Assembly (NCBI GenBank): GCA_009602725.1
Contig: WELB01000027.1
Coordinates: forward strand, 178,972-242,971
DNA from: Spirogloea muscicola
Taxonomy: Eukaryota; Streptophyta; Zygnematophyceae; Spirogloeales; Spirogloeaceae
DNA: 64,000 bases
Direction: 5' to 3'
Shown here: piece after piece, positions 36,140 through 47,400 of the stretch
How positions within the stretch are numbered: position 1 is the stretch's first letter
How the letters are laid out: every line of letters begins with the position of its first letter
Notes under the pieces: model-generated
What the model was told of the DNA's origin: nothing
Database searches by the model: none
The model's input: only the letters and a program-made list of their open reading frames with translations
Program-made: the position numbers and the translations under genes

Positions 36140-37080
36140 TGGCTTCCCCATTCAAGACACATTCCTTCGTCTCTGGGGTGGTATTCCCTTGCTCTTCTCC
36201 AGAAGCTCCAACCCACACGGAAAGCCGTCCACTGGTTGTCGCCAGTGGGCACGTCGCTTCTTGGGCCAGCCACATGGGCTTCTAACCCCGGCAGTTTGTC
36301 AAAGGTGGACCTGATCCTTCAACACAAAGGCAAGGGAGGTCGGATTCCAGCAGCAGCAGCCATGGTGCAGTAGCAGCAGCAGCAGCAGCAGCCAACATAG
36401 CACCAGCAGCTACTACAGCAGCAGCAGCATGAGCACCACGGCCAGCAAGAGCAGGAATACAGCCAGGCGACTCAGCATCACCGTCATCCTCTGACTCTTC
36501 AGGATCCTTCCCATGTCGAGGAGCTCCCCTTTGCCATCCGTTGCCATGCTCGTCGACGCGTGCCAAATGTCGAGTCGATGGTACGGTCGGCACCACAGGG
36601 CTCCATGGAATGACCCTCATCTCGTGTGATATGAAGCAGGTACGCTCCCCCACAATGAGCTGAGCCAGTCCTGCACTTTCCTCCAGCCCAATACAGAGGC
36701 TACTCTGGCACTGGTGCTACTCTTCGCACAGTCCAGGATTGGAACCAAAGCTCCCATGGCAATCTCAACAGCACAAAAACAGTCGGCCACAAAACGGCTA
36801 ACACACCCATGCAAACGACACACAGTCTGTACAGGCTGTTGTTGTTGATATGGCAAGAATCACCATTCAGAGCATCAAGGACAAGAATCTCAAACTCGGC
36901 CTCGAGCACATTGTCAACCTTCACCTCCCAACCGCCGCTGACTTGGACTCCAGGCATTTGTCAATACATTAGTGCTGCATTGACATTGCAGCCATGTAAC
37001 TTCGTTACACCTGGTCAGGCCTGGCCAGCTAGGCGCCTAGCTCAGTCACCGTCCGGCTCAGAAAAGACGGTGACGGTAAT
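36140..37080. other. Anonymous region with CAG/GCA repeats
   Basis: Contains imperfect CAG/GCA trinucleotide repeats at about 36350-36435. Open frames on both strands (for example minus 36957-36700, with a hydrophobic stretch CVVCMGVLAVLWPTVFVLLR) match no family I know and are not annotated as genes. Confidence 0.4.
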
Positions 37081-37636
37081 ATTCCGGGTCCTGGGCATTC
37101 GGTTAGCCCTATTCTTGCGCGACGCCGATGGTCAGATCCACACCCGGCGCGCTGACCTAGTCGCCATCCCGCCCGGAGGCGGTCCGCGTATCATCGCGGA
37201 TGTGGTGACCGCCGATTGTGTCGACTCCGCTAACCCCTCCAAGTCGGCGTCGACCGCTGGGCATGCGGTCGCTCTGGCGGCCCGAGGCAAGGAGCGGAAG
37301 TATGCAGACCACCCCCCCGGCGACGAATTCGCGGCCCTTGCCATCGACGTCCATGGGGCTTATGGCAGCGGCTGGCTGGATCTCATCCAGCGGCTTGCCC
37401 GGCAGGCCATTGAGCGGCGGCCGGGTCTGCCAGGGGGGCTGCCCGGCTTCAATGCGGCCGGCTTCCTGGCCCAGGTCTTCCGGATGCGGCTCTCCGTGTC
37501 CCTCCAACGCTCCCTCGCTCATGCCGTTCACTCGCGTGCAGGCCGCGCTATCGCGGCTGCTTCTGGGTCGCGTCTGAATGCTACTTTTCCAGCTTCGAGC
37601 TACTCTGACCTGATGTTGCTCACCCGCGGGTATTGA
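37080..37636 (+). mobile_element. LINE-like 3' fragment with nuclease-like domain
   Basis: Parallel to the C-terminal 180 residues of the copy at 21190-22495: RRADLVAIPPGGGPRIIADV, KERKYADHPPGDEF, AIDVHGAYGSGWLDLIQRLA, FRMRLSVSLQRSLAHAVHSR, DLMLLTRGY and stop at 37636. The shared aspartates and the following KER segment fit a PD-(D/E)XK-like core. 5'-truncated; it differs from the other copies enough to belong to an older or separate subfamily. Confidence 0.75.
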
Positions 37637-37704
37637 GCTTCCTGTGGTTTCGTCGTGTCTTCTTGTCTAGATGCCTAGCTGTGTGTTTCTTCGCACTTTG
37701 GCTT

Positions 37705-37838
37705 TGGACTTGGTCCATTCTTTCTGGGCTGGCTTTGCCAGCCCCTCTTCTCTATGGGCCTGCCTGAACAATGTAATGGCTTGAATTGGCCTCGCTTTAA
37801 TTTCATGCGCACCGCGCGCCTTCTCTCTCTCTATGGGC
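37705..37838. mobile_element. LINE-like tail inserted into an R1 copy, with TSD
   Basis: An inverted R1 copy (GGGCTGGCTTTGCCAGCCCC, 37725-37744) is interrupted by a 68-bp tail (37760-37827: CTGCCTGAACAATGTAATGG ... GCGCACCGCGCGCCTTCTC). The insert is flanked by an 11-bp direct repeat TCTCTATGGGC at 37749-37759 and 37828-37838, after which R1 resumes (GAGCA). This is a target-site duplication. Confidence 0.88.
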
Positions 37839-37891
37839 GAGCAATTTCATTTGCTAGCCCCCCTTCTCTGTGGGCGAGCACTTCCTTATTA

Positions 37892-38032
37892 GGGCCAGTT
37901 CACACCGGATCGGTCGGTCGCAAATTGCCTCGTATTGGCCTCAACTTTGGCATGATTTTGACCCCAGCCGTCCATACAATGCGCGAGACGTACTCCTCGG
38001 CGGAGTCCGACCGACCCGGTGTAAATTGGCCC
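37892..38032. mobile_element. 141-bp MITE, PIF/Harbinger (Tourist) type
   Basis: Terminal inverted repeats of about 26 bp: left GGGCCAGTTCACACCGGATC, right (reverse complement) GGGCCAATTTACACCGGGTC, both continuing GGTCGG. The element is flanked by TTATTA at 37886-37891 and 38033-38038. A TTA-containing target duplication with GGGCC termini is typical of PIF/Harbinger MITEs. No coding capacity. A plain non-autonomous DNA transposon; no transposase relative is in the window. Confidence 0.85.
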
Positions 38033-38235
38033 TTATTAGGGCAATGACGAATAGCCCAGCTCAACAAGCAGGCCCGCCGCCTGGCTGTGCCGCCCGCGTT
38101 GTGCACGTGCCTCTTCGACGTGGCACTCGAAGTGTCGTCGTGTGGACCTTTTTCTTTTCAACGGCTACTTACAGCTAGGAGACACATAGGCTAGCTATCA
38201 ACTTAAGTGAGTGACACACCAGCTGTCGGCTTCCC

Positions 38236-38264
38236 AGGGTTTAGGGTTTAGGGGTTTAGGGTTT
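38236..38264 (+). repeat. Interstitial plant-type telomere repeat
   Basis: AGGGTTTAGGGTTTAGGGGT then TTAGGGTTT: about four TTTAGGG units, one with an extra G. It supports an Arabidopsis-type telomere in this organism and is too short to be a chromosome end. Confidence 0.85.
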
Positions 38265-38494
38265 CCTCTTAGCCTGTTGTATATTGGGATGTGCTAACCC
38301 GTGGGTAGTACACGTCACACTTGCACCTGCTTCTTTCCTAGCCAGCTTAGCATCTTTCCCCTAGCATAGGGCTTCCTTTCAAATAGCCCAAATTTTGGCA
38401 CTATTTTTTGCCTGATGAAAGGCAACGTCTTCACTTAAGCCATCGTTCCATTGCATGCGCTACGCGCGCCCTCCTATTCTTACCAGCTTACCAG

Positions 38495-38498
38495 CGGC

Positions 38499-38537
<39 letters not shown>

Positions 38538-41500
38538 GCGGCGGCGGCTACTCGCCGTTTGCAACGCCCGACCAGCTGCAGCTGGAGCTGCAGCAGCTCG
38601 CGACGACTGGCGGCGCCGTCTCTTCCTCGTCCTCCGCCAGCTACCTCGCCTCTGCCGTCCCCCCGCAGCCGTCGGCGTCTCAGCCGCCACCGGACGTCCT
38701 CGCTCAGCTGCAGAGCATGCAGGCCACGCCGCACAAGCCGCTGCTGCCGCCGCAGCAGCCGCAGTCGCAGCGCTACCAGCCGCAGCCGCAGCCGCCATTG
38801 TACCTCGGCGGACACCCGTCGCAGTATGACACTGCGGCGGCTGCAGCAGCGGCATTGCAGCAGCAGCACCAGCAGTTCCTGCACCAGCAGGCGGCGGTGT
38901 ACCAGCTGCCGCCGGCTTCGTCGCCGCCACGGCTGCCCCCCGTGCGCACCGGCAAGGCGCCATCGCCGCCGCCGCAGCAGCAGCTGCAGCAGCAGCGGTC
39001 TCTGCCCCGGCAGCAGCCGAAGCGGTCGCCGTACACGTCGCCGTCGCAGTCGCCCCCCATCTCGCCGCAGGTGCAGGCCATGCAGCGGCTCGCCATCAAT
39101 GGGGGCGACCTGCCGGCTGCGCCGCAGCACTATGGCCTCGTGGCCAGCGCCAGCAACGGCGGCAGGGCTGCCGGCAGCTACAGCCCGAACTCGCAACCAA
39201 AGCAGCAAGCGCCAGGGAGGGGCGGCAGCGACGGCGAGCCGGCACTGAAGATACCGCCGCTGCCGGACCTGGAGGGCCTGCCCGGCGCCGCCGCTGGCGG
39301 CGGCGCCGCCGGCGGTGGCGCGCTGGACGGCGGCGGCCCTGTGCGGCCCGTCAGCTCGCAGCTGGAGCAGCTGCTCATCAACTGCGCGGAAGCCATCGAC
39401 CGCGCCGACCTCACCGCCGCGCACAGCATCATGCAGGCGCTCAACTCCATGGTCTCCCCGCACGGCACCGCCTCCCAGCGCATGGCCTACTACTTCCTTG
39501 AGGGCCTCGCCGCGCGCATCGTCGGCACCGGTGCCGCCATCTATCAGGTGCCTGCGCGTCGCCACAGATGCCGCTGCCTCTGCGCTGCCACTGCAAGTCC
39601 TTCTCACCATTGATGGCTGGCTCAGCTTCCCGCCATAGAGGTGTCAGGTAGAACATGCTACTTGCTCCGTTGGCTTGTGAGCGTGTCATATACTGACAGT
39701 CCACGTGCTGTGAATGTCCAGCCCGCGAAGCACATTCAGCTGATGCTGACTCTCTGCCCTTGCCCGCCACTTGCAGGCTCTGCAGAGCAACGCCGGCCAG
39801 GAGCCAGGGCCAGCGAGCAAGGACATGCTGCAGGCGCTGCTGGCCTTCTTGGAGGCCTGTCCGTATGCCAACTTTGGCCACGTGGCTGCCAACGGCGCGA
39901 TCCTGGAGGTGTTCGAGAATGAGCCGCGAGTGCACATTGTCGACTTTGGCATCACGCATGGCACGCAGTGGCCGACGCTCATCGAGGCGCTCGCCATGCG
40001 GCCGGGCGGGCCGCCCAACCTGCGCATCACAGGCATTGATGCGCCCCTCACTGGTCTAAAGCCCTCCAGCCTCCAGGTGCGCCCCGGTCGTGCATGCCCC
40101 TGCACCTCTGATGCTAAGTCAGTGATATCACTACCCATTCTGTAATGATAATCTGGAAAATGAGACGAGAAGGTTGTAAGTCACACAAGGCAATATATAA
40201 GCTGGGCGCTCCGTTGACGTTGTTGTTAGCCATCAGCTAACGCCCCAATTGCTCTGGATCTGCACTCGTATTTTGCGCTCTGCAGGAGACAGGCCGGCGG
40301 CTGACGAGCTTCGCAAAGCTGATGGGCGTGCCATTTGAGTTCTGCCCGATCACCGAGCACCTTGACAGCCTGCAATTGTCGCAGTTCGAGCTGCGCAAAA
40401 GCGAGGTGCTGGCCGTGAACTGCATGCTGCGCCTGCACCAGCTGAATCCGGGGGAGACGTCCAGCCACAGCAGCCCGCGCAACAATGTGCTGAAGCTTAT
40501 CCGCGCCATGGAGCCACGCATCGTGACCCTCGTTGAGCAGGTGCTTGCCCGTCCTCTATCTACATTGGCAACTTTAGATGGTTTTGACGTTGCCAAGGTG
40601 CGGCTCATATCATACAAAGTGCATACAAGCTGGTATGGTGGCTTTCTACTACTTAGATCCTACACCTGAAGCCCAAGTTATCATCCTAAAATACTAGAAT
40701 TGTGAGCCCTTATTCTAGGTACTTCCTTGAATCCTGCAGCATGCATTCGACAAGTTCATGTGTTGGTGTCTTTGTCAGTTGTTGCATTAGTGGAGCTTGT
40801 CAGGGCTGCCTTTGAGGTCAGCAGAGGCGAGTGAAGGAAATCTGGCGATGTGACGTCGAGGCATGGGCTGCCTCTGAGCACCTCCCTCTGTCCACAATAT
40901 TAAGGACTCAGTTACTGAATATTTGGATGCAATGCTCGCTTCTGCTGAACCGTTGCTATGGCTTGTTCCTGTGCCACGTGTGGCACGCAGCACTCAGATG
41001 ACAACCTGCCATATTTCACCTCGAGATTCCGCGAGGCACTGCACTACTTCTCAGCGCTCTTCGACAGCCTGGACGTATCGCTGCCATGGCACAGCACCGA
41101 GCGGGTGCTCATTGAGGAGCGCGTCCTCGGCCGCAAAATCGTTAACATTGTCGCGTGCGAGGGTGCTGAGCGCATCGAGCGCCACGAGCGTCACCAGAAG
41201 TGGCAGGTGTGTTTCACTGAGCACTTTGAACATCTCTGCCTGTCACTCTGCTGTGCAGTGGCTGTGTGGAGTTACCAGGCAATCCAACTTGCTCTGCGTC
41301 TCGTTTTGACTGATCTATTGGTTGAAGGATTTCACTCTGGTGTGAGCCTCTCCGTCAGCTGGACATCAGCCATCAGTCGTGGGAAGCATCCCTGTTAAGC
41401 GGCACGCTCTCAGTTCATTGACATTACCCCTGTGTTTGGCAGTACCGCATGCGGCGGGCAGGCTTTGAGCTGCAAGCTTTGAGCGCAGACGTGATCGACA

Positions 41501-41670
41501 ACATGCAATCGCTGCTCAAGCGCTACAGAGAGGGCTACGGCCTCATGGATGACCAGAAACTCATCATGCTGACGTGGCGGGGCCAGCGCCTGCTCGCGGC
41601 GTCTACCTGGCGACCAGCGCAGCCGGCGCAGGTCGCGGCCATTGCGCAGGTGGCTCGCGAGGGCGGCTGA
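38495..41670 (+). CDS. GRAS-family transcription regulator (PAT1/SCL-like)
   Basis: Plant-specific nuclear GRAS regulator. Exons: about 38495-39547, 39777-40076, 40286-40540, 40991-41206 and 41443-41670. The first exon encodes a low-complexity Gly/Pro/Gln-rich N-terminus of about 290 residues, then leucine-heptad region I (LEQLLINCAEAIDRADLTAA). The VHIID block is RVHIVDFGITHGTQWPTLIE, followed by LRITGID, the PFYRE-like VLGRKIVNIVACEGAERIER and the SAW end LTWRGQRLLAASTWRP, so the GRAS domain is complete. ACEGAERIERHE and the SAW sequence recall the PAT1/SCL branch. The 5' end is unresolved: the frame is open upstream without ATG to 38408, the first in-frame ATG is 38717, and a fair acceptor precedes 38495, so an upstream exon is likely. 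A (GGC)n array codes a glycine run at 38500-38545. Confidence 0.94.
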
Positions 41671-42630
41671 ATGGCCTGCCGCTAGAAGGCTTTGCCTTGT
41701 TTGCTGTGTTGATTAGATGGCGGTATATATCTTCCCACATCAGATTTCCTTCATCTTGAAGCTCTTCTACCTTCTTTGACAATCATACACTTTTTCTCAT
41801 ACTGCCGTTCTCCCCCTTGCCTTCGCTGGAACAGTATCTGCCGACTTAGGCAGTTTGTGATACGGACGAGCACAGCCATCAACGACCAGATGCTTGGGCG
41901 TCAAACGAGCAATCGTGAATTCACAGAAGCAATGGCCAGGCGCAGCGAGCCCAGCTTTGTCTAAAAGTCTATGTTGTATCCGTCAGCGACTGCCAGGTTG
42001 TGAAAGCCATGGGGTCACCTGTAGCTTGAGGGAACCAGAGGAAGTACTGAAGCCCAGCTTGACCCGTTTCAGTCCTGTCATGTTTAGCTGCACATAGCTT
42101 GTGAAGGACAGCCGTGGTGCACTCTGACTGCAGGCATCACGAGGAATTGCTTGCAACCTCCAAAATGACTCACGGCACAGTGGAGGAGTCAAAGAGTCCG
42201 GTTGGAGGGTGGAAATCCAAGTTTTGCAGGAGCTGAAGCTATAACGGCCCCCAGGCCACCCGCGGCATCTAGTATTGTCCGTTGCATAGAGATGGCCCGG
42301 AGATCGAGGAGCTCCGCAGCTCGGCCCTGTTACCAATTGGCTGATTCATGGCAGCAAGTGCCACCATGATCAGGGTGGTGAGCAATATCAAGGCTTTGGC
42401 AAACTCATGCCCCGAGTGGTGCCCAGATTGTGAAGCAGAACCGTGGGTACTGCTTCAGGCGTGGAGGCGCTGCTCAGCTCAGAGCAAGAGAGTCTCAAAA
42501 GCGTGCATCTTTGCAGAGTGAAACATGTCTGCATAAGTTACGACATGGAAGGTCCGCGCAGGCACGGCCTGCGGCATGGGCCCTGCCGGTGGAGCGACGG
42601 TTTGGGATGCATTTCTCAAGTGGGGCTGGC
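41671..42630. other. GRAS 3' flank
   Basis: About 960 bases holding the GRAS 3' UTR and anonymous sequence; no conserved coding sequence or recognised repeat. Confidence 0.45.
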
Positions 42631-43345
42631 CTCTAGTGTCCATTCCTTTTGGGCTGGCTTCTCCCAGCCACCAGTCAATTCGGCCGCGCTTATCTCTAGT
42701 GGGCAGCCCGCGAAGTTTGGGCTGGTCAGAAGTGGGCTGGCTGACCACTTGAGGTGGACACTCATCAGTAGCTGCCTGTCTCTTCCGCGTCATTTCCAAG
42801 CACCGTGCCCGAGCAAGCTGACAAGCGGCCACCGGCGAGGGGGGCTCGGCACGTTTCAGGCGAGCGGTGCCTGTGAATGGCCAGTCCGCACGAGCTGGCG
42901 TGTCGGACAAGGCAAGGCAGGGCGGGTGGAAGACGAGCTTCGCTGTCATGACCGAGGGGCCAGCGGCAGCCCAGTGAGACCGGCTGCTTCGCACGCTCTC
43001 CGGGGGGCGACAAGGCGACAAGGGCGGGGGGCAGCTGCTGGTGCGCCACCTTCATTTGGATGGAGGTGGGAAGGAAGAAACTGCGCTCCCATAGGAGGTA
43101 GGGGCTGGGAAAGAAGAAAGTGCTCGCCCATTCAGGATAGGGGTTGGAAAAGCCAGCCCAAAAAAGAATGAACAAAGTACGAGAAGGGGGCTGGGAAAGC
43201 CCTCCCCCCCTTCCGAAGACCTTACTTTCACAGCCATCGCCGTTGGCCTCCTGTTCATTTGAGAAGAAGACGCGGCCAGATTGACTGGTGGCTGTGAGAG
43301 GCGAGCCCAAAGGAATGGACAAGGTCCGAAGGAGCCGGATGGTGC
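42630..43345. repeat. R1 cluster
   Basis: Inverted R1 near 42640-42690; plus copies near 43085-43130, 43135-43185 (GGGGTTGGAAAAGCCAGCCC then AAAAAAGAATGAACAAAGTA) and 43285-43340 (GTGGCTGTGAGAGGCGAGCC then AATGGACAAGGTCCGAAGG). The best R1 consensus can be read here. Confidence 0.7.
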
Positions 43346-43382
43346 AGAAAGCAAGGTGCTGAGTGCTAAGACGGCAGCAAGG

Positions 43383-43629
43383 GGACTCTCAGTAACCTCT
43401 AGTCAGGGGATGCAAATCAGAATAGCTAGCAGCTACGCGCACCGCGCGCCTTCTCGCTGTAGTAGACGAGCTTTCATTAAGCAGGAGGCGGCCAGCCCCA
43501 GAAAGCGGACTCTCAGTAACCTCTAGTCAGGAGATGCAAATCAGAACAGCTAGCAGCTACGCGCACCCCGCGCCTTCTCGCTGTAGATGACGAGCTTTCA
43601 TTTTACAGGAGGCGGCCAGCCCCAGAAAG
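43383..43629. repeat. Two-unit tandem repeat, about 124 bp per unit
   Basis: Units at 43383-43506 and 43507-43629, each running GGACTCTCAGTAACCTCTAG, GATGCAAATCAGAA, the LINE-like tail end ACGCGCACCGCGCGCCTTCT, CGAGCTTTCATT and GGCCAGCCCCAGAAAG, with a few differences. The CAGTAACC...GATGCA part also occurs in the 218-bp duplication at 25631, so these share an origin. Confidence 0.82.
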
Positions 43630-43734
43630 TGGGAGCTCGTTTTCGAAGGACGGGAGGGGGGGGGGGGTTCCTGGCAACGGGGGGCTGCGCACCTGGGGGG
43701 GAGGTGACGCCAGCGGCGGGTGGCGGCGGGGCGC

Positions 43735-44080
43735 NNNNNNNNNNNNNNNNNNNNNNNNNNNNNNNNNNNNNNNNNNNNNNNNNNNNNNNNNNNNNNNNNN
43801 NNNNNNNNNNNNNNNNNNNNNNNNNNNNNNNNNNNNNNNNNNNNNNNNNNNNNNNNNNNNNNNNNNNNNNNNNNNNNNNNNNNNNNNNNNNNNNNNNNNN
43901 NNNNNNNNNNNNNNNNNNNNNNNNNNNNNNNNNNNNNNNNNNNNNNNNNNNNNNNNNNNNNNNNNNNNNNNNNNNNNNNNNNNNNNNNNNNNNNNNNNNN
44001 NNNNNNNNNNNNNNNNNNNNNNNNNNNNNNNNNNNNNNNNNNNNNNNNNNNNNNNNNNNNNNNNNNNNNNNNNNNNNNNN
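43735..44080. other. Assembly gap (346 N)
   Basis: Run of 346 unknown bases following a G-rich, GGC-repeat sequence. It may hold the promoter or a first exon of the downstream ABCG gene. Confidence 0.99.
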
Positions 44081-44490
44081 GAGGAGCCCCGCGCCGCGGC
44101 GGCGAGGCCGAGGAGCCGAGCTTCCGCCGCGCCTTGGCCCTCCCGCCGCTGGTCAGCTTCCCCGGGCCCTGGCCCGGTCCCTCCGCCTCCGAGGCTGGCG
44201 GCCGCTCCGCCGCCTGCCTCGGAAATGGCCTTGCCACTGCCGTCACCGTCTGTTGGGCGGCCTCGGCCCCTGCCGCGTCCACTGGCGCCATCGGTGGCCA
44301 ACAATCTCGTGCCGCATCGCCTGTCCTGCGAGCCCCTACGTGCCGTGTCATGGATGCCATGCCCGGATGGCTTCCTGAGACCAACGACCGTTCGGGAACA
44401 CCAGTTAGACCCCGGCTCCCGCTCCTTGGCCTCCGCTGCTGACTGGCCAGCTCTGTGTGCCTCCCCGCTGCGACTATATCTCAGGTTACA

Positions 44491-47400
44491 ATGAGCGGCA
44501 GCCGTCTGGACGGCCCTGCGGCTGAGGCGCTTCCCGGCCATGCCGCCGAGGGTGTTGTCGGGCTGGACAGCGCCAACGGTACCAACGACGCGGACTACGA
44601 GCTTGAGAGGGACAGCTCGGCCAGGCTTTCGTTCTCTCCGGGAGGCCCTGTGCAGATGCCCATCAGCCCCATGCCATCATCCTGTGAGAACCTTCTCCCT
44701 TGGACTCCTTCGGCGCTTGCTTCTTGCGGTCTCGCATTCTGTGTGGCATCCTCCTGCTCTACACCAAGCAGAGCAGTACTGATGCATATTTTCCAATTAC
44801 AAGTGCTCATCATTTACATTTGCCATTGCCAAAGTGCATTGTGCATCTTGTCTGTGTTCTTGAGGACGTTCTATGCCTTGTGAGATCGTGCATGTATCTT
44901 CCTATGCCATCATGTCCACATTTTACTGCATTATTGTAGTATTTAGAGGAGCGTGCAGCTCACGTGGGCACACTGTTGCACCTTCGTATGTGCAGTAGGG
45001 GAGGATGACAATGACGGCAGGGGTTTCAAAGATCATGCAAACGGTCATGCAAATGGCCACGCGAATGGTTACGCAAATGGTCATGCTGATTCGTATGCTA
45101 TCACCTTGGACGACCCCAATGCTGGTTCCTTGAACCGACGGGACAGGCCTTTGCCTATTGCTGTCAAGGTATGCAGTCACAGCTGCACTCTATCATCTGT
45201 TGGTTCAGCCGTCACTCAGCTGTGTTTGATTGCAGCAACTTGCACTGTTGCTAGGATGAGCTTATATGTTTCCATATCAAGTTGCTCAGCTTGTGATGCT
45301 GCTCATTGCTGTATATGTCTTAATTGGACAGTTTGAAGATGTCAAGTACACGGTGACAGTGCAAGCTCCACCAAAGTGGTGGAATATAGCAGCGCAGCTG
45401 CAGAAGAGCAAAAAGGGTGGCGTACAGAAGGAAATTTTGCACGGGTTGACAGGCAGCGTCCTGCCTGGGGAGGTTCTTGCAATGATGGGGTATGAGCTTT
45501 GGTGCTGCTAGCTTCACATGCAGACGTGTTGCATGTGGAGTCTGTATCAAATGTAGGTGGGCTGCAGCGCCAGTGATATTGCGGTTTTCACAGTGGCCTG
45601 CGATTGTCAAAGACAGGTCTTGAAGTTGTTGTATACATCTCCACTTCAGCAACTTCATTGCTGCAGAGTCATTGTTGTTGATTGTCTGTCCTAAGCCAGG
45701 TTGGGGTCATCTGTTCCGTGACAGGCCATCTGGTTCGGGCAAGACAACCTTCCTCAATGTCCTGGGTGGTCGTTTTGGAGCTGGCAAAACCTCAGGAGTA
45801 GTCTCCTATAATGATGCACCTTATAGCAAGTCTCTGAAAAGAAGGTGAGCTCATATGCACTTCACAGTGACTTCGGCATTGTCTTATCCCTGTCCTCGCC
45901 ATCTCTGAAATCACTTGTCAAAGTTACCAGCTTGTTCCCGTTTGCAGTCATGGTGATTGCTCTGGCAAACAGAAGAAACAGGAAACAGCAGAAAGTGCCT
46001 GAGCTTTGCATTGCTTCAAAATGTTCTGTGCAGGCTTGGCTTTGTGACCCAGGATGACATTCTCTTTCCACACTTGACAGTGCGGGAGACTTTGATGTAT
46101 GCTGCTTTGCTCCGCCTTCCGAAGAAGTTGACCCGATCCCAGAAGATCCAGCGTGCAGATGACATCATCAATGAGCTAGGACTGGAAAGGTGCACCTGCC
46201 TTTTTGGCACCTTGGCACCTGCTGCATTTTGCAAAATGTCTGATGTCTGATGTCTGATGTCTGATGTCTGATGTCTGATGATGGTTCTGGAAGGATAGAT
46301 TCTGGAGGCCTCTATGATGTCGATTCATATTCTGCGAATTGGTGGCATATAAAATCAGGGACTTCATGGACATTGTGGACTGTTCTGAGCTTTGTGACCC
46401 TACCTGCTGTGAGCAGGTGTCGCAACACCATCATCGGCGGTCAATTCATGAGAGGTATCTCCGGAGGAGAGCGTAAGCGAGTAAGCATTGGGCATGAGAT
46501 TCTGATCGACCCTTCTTTGATCATGCTGGATGAGCCAACATCCGGACTGGACTCCACAACCGCCTTGAGGATCATGCATACTCTACAGAACCTTGCACAG
46601 GTGAGTTCCATGCTAAGCTTATGCTCCTATGTCTCCCTTGAGTTGCCTGCCCTCAGCAGTACATTAGTGAAGACTCTCTTAGGTATTGTTACCATTCAGT
46701 TTCTGCTTCTACCTATATCACTAGTAGGAGAATTGTTCTGCAGCAATTGGGGAGACAATGGCATGGTAAAGCTTCTTACATGCTTGACAATTGGCCTCTG
46801 CAGCACGGGCGCACAGTGATCACAACAATTCACCAGCCTTCAAGTCGGGTTTTCCACATGTTTGACAAGCTCATCCTACTGAGCGAAGGCAATGCCATCT
46901 ACTTTGGGAAGGGCAAGCAAGCCATGAACTACTTCGCTGGCCTTGGCTTTTCGCCCATGTTTGCCACCAATCCAGCCGATTTCATTCTGGACCTAGCTAC
47001 TGGTACTACGCAGGACATAACTGTGCCTGAGAGTCTTATGGGAAAGATGAAAGAAACGACCGTGCCCCTTGCTGACCAGCAGAAAGAAGTTCGGGAGGTA
47101 TGTGCATCGTGCTTCAGCCCTGCAATGTCGTTAGTTGCTTATCTAGTTCGCTTCAGAGATGGCTTTTCAATCTTTTCTGCGTTTGACTTATTTCAAGTAC
47201 GTATTTCGCAGTGAAAATCTGAATAAATTGTTTGGTTGCTGTGCAGTATCTGGCAACAGCGTTCCTTGAGAAATTGCTACCAGGGGAGAAATCACTTGTT
47301 CACAACATGCCCATCGTTAGTGAAGGAGCTCGCAGTGCTATTCGTGAGAAGAGGGAGTGGAGCTCAACTTGGGTAGAGCAGTACAGAGTGCTTGTGGAGA

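Noticed and set aside
36617-36957. Minus-strand frame with a hydrophobic segment
   Set aside because: Possible small membrane protein, but no homology recognised, no clear promoter or splice context, and neighbouring sequence is repeat-rich.
38236-38264. TTTAGGG tract as a chromosome end
   Set aside because: Only about four units, with genes continuing on both sides; an interstitial tract.
38460-39610. Long antisense frames across the GRAS N-terminus
   Set aside because: Low-complexity shadows of the CAG/CCG-rich sense exon; the sense frame leads into the GRAS domain.
42630-43345. R1 direct copies as a CRISPR array
   Set aside because: Copies differ in sequence, spacing and orientation, lie in a nuclear eukaryotic genome and are dispersed over 60 kb.
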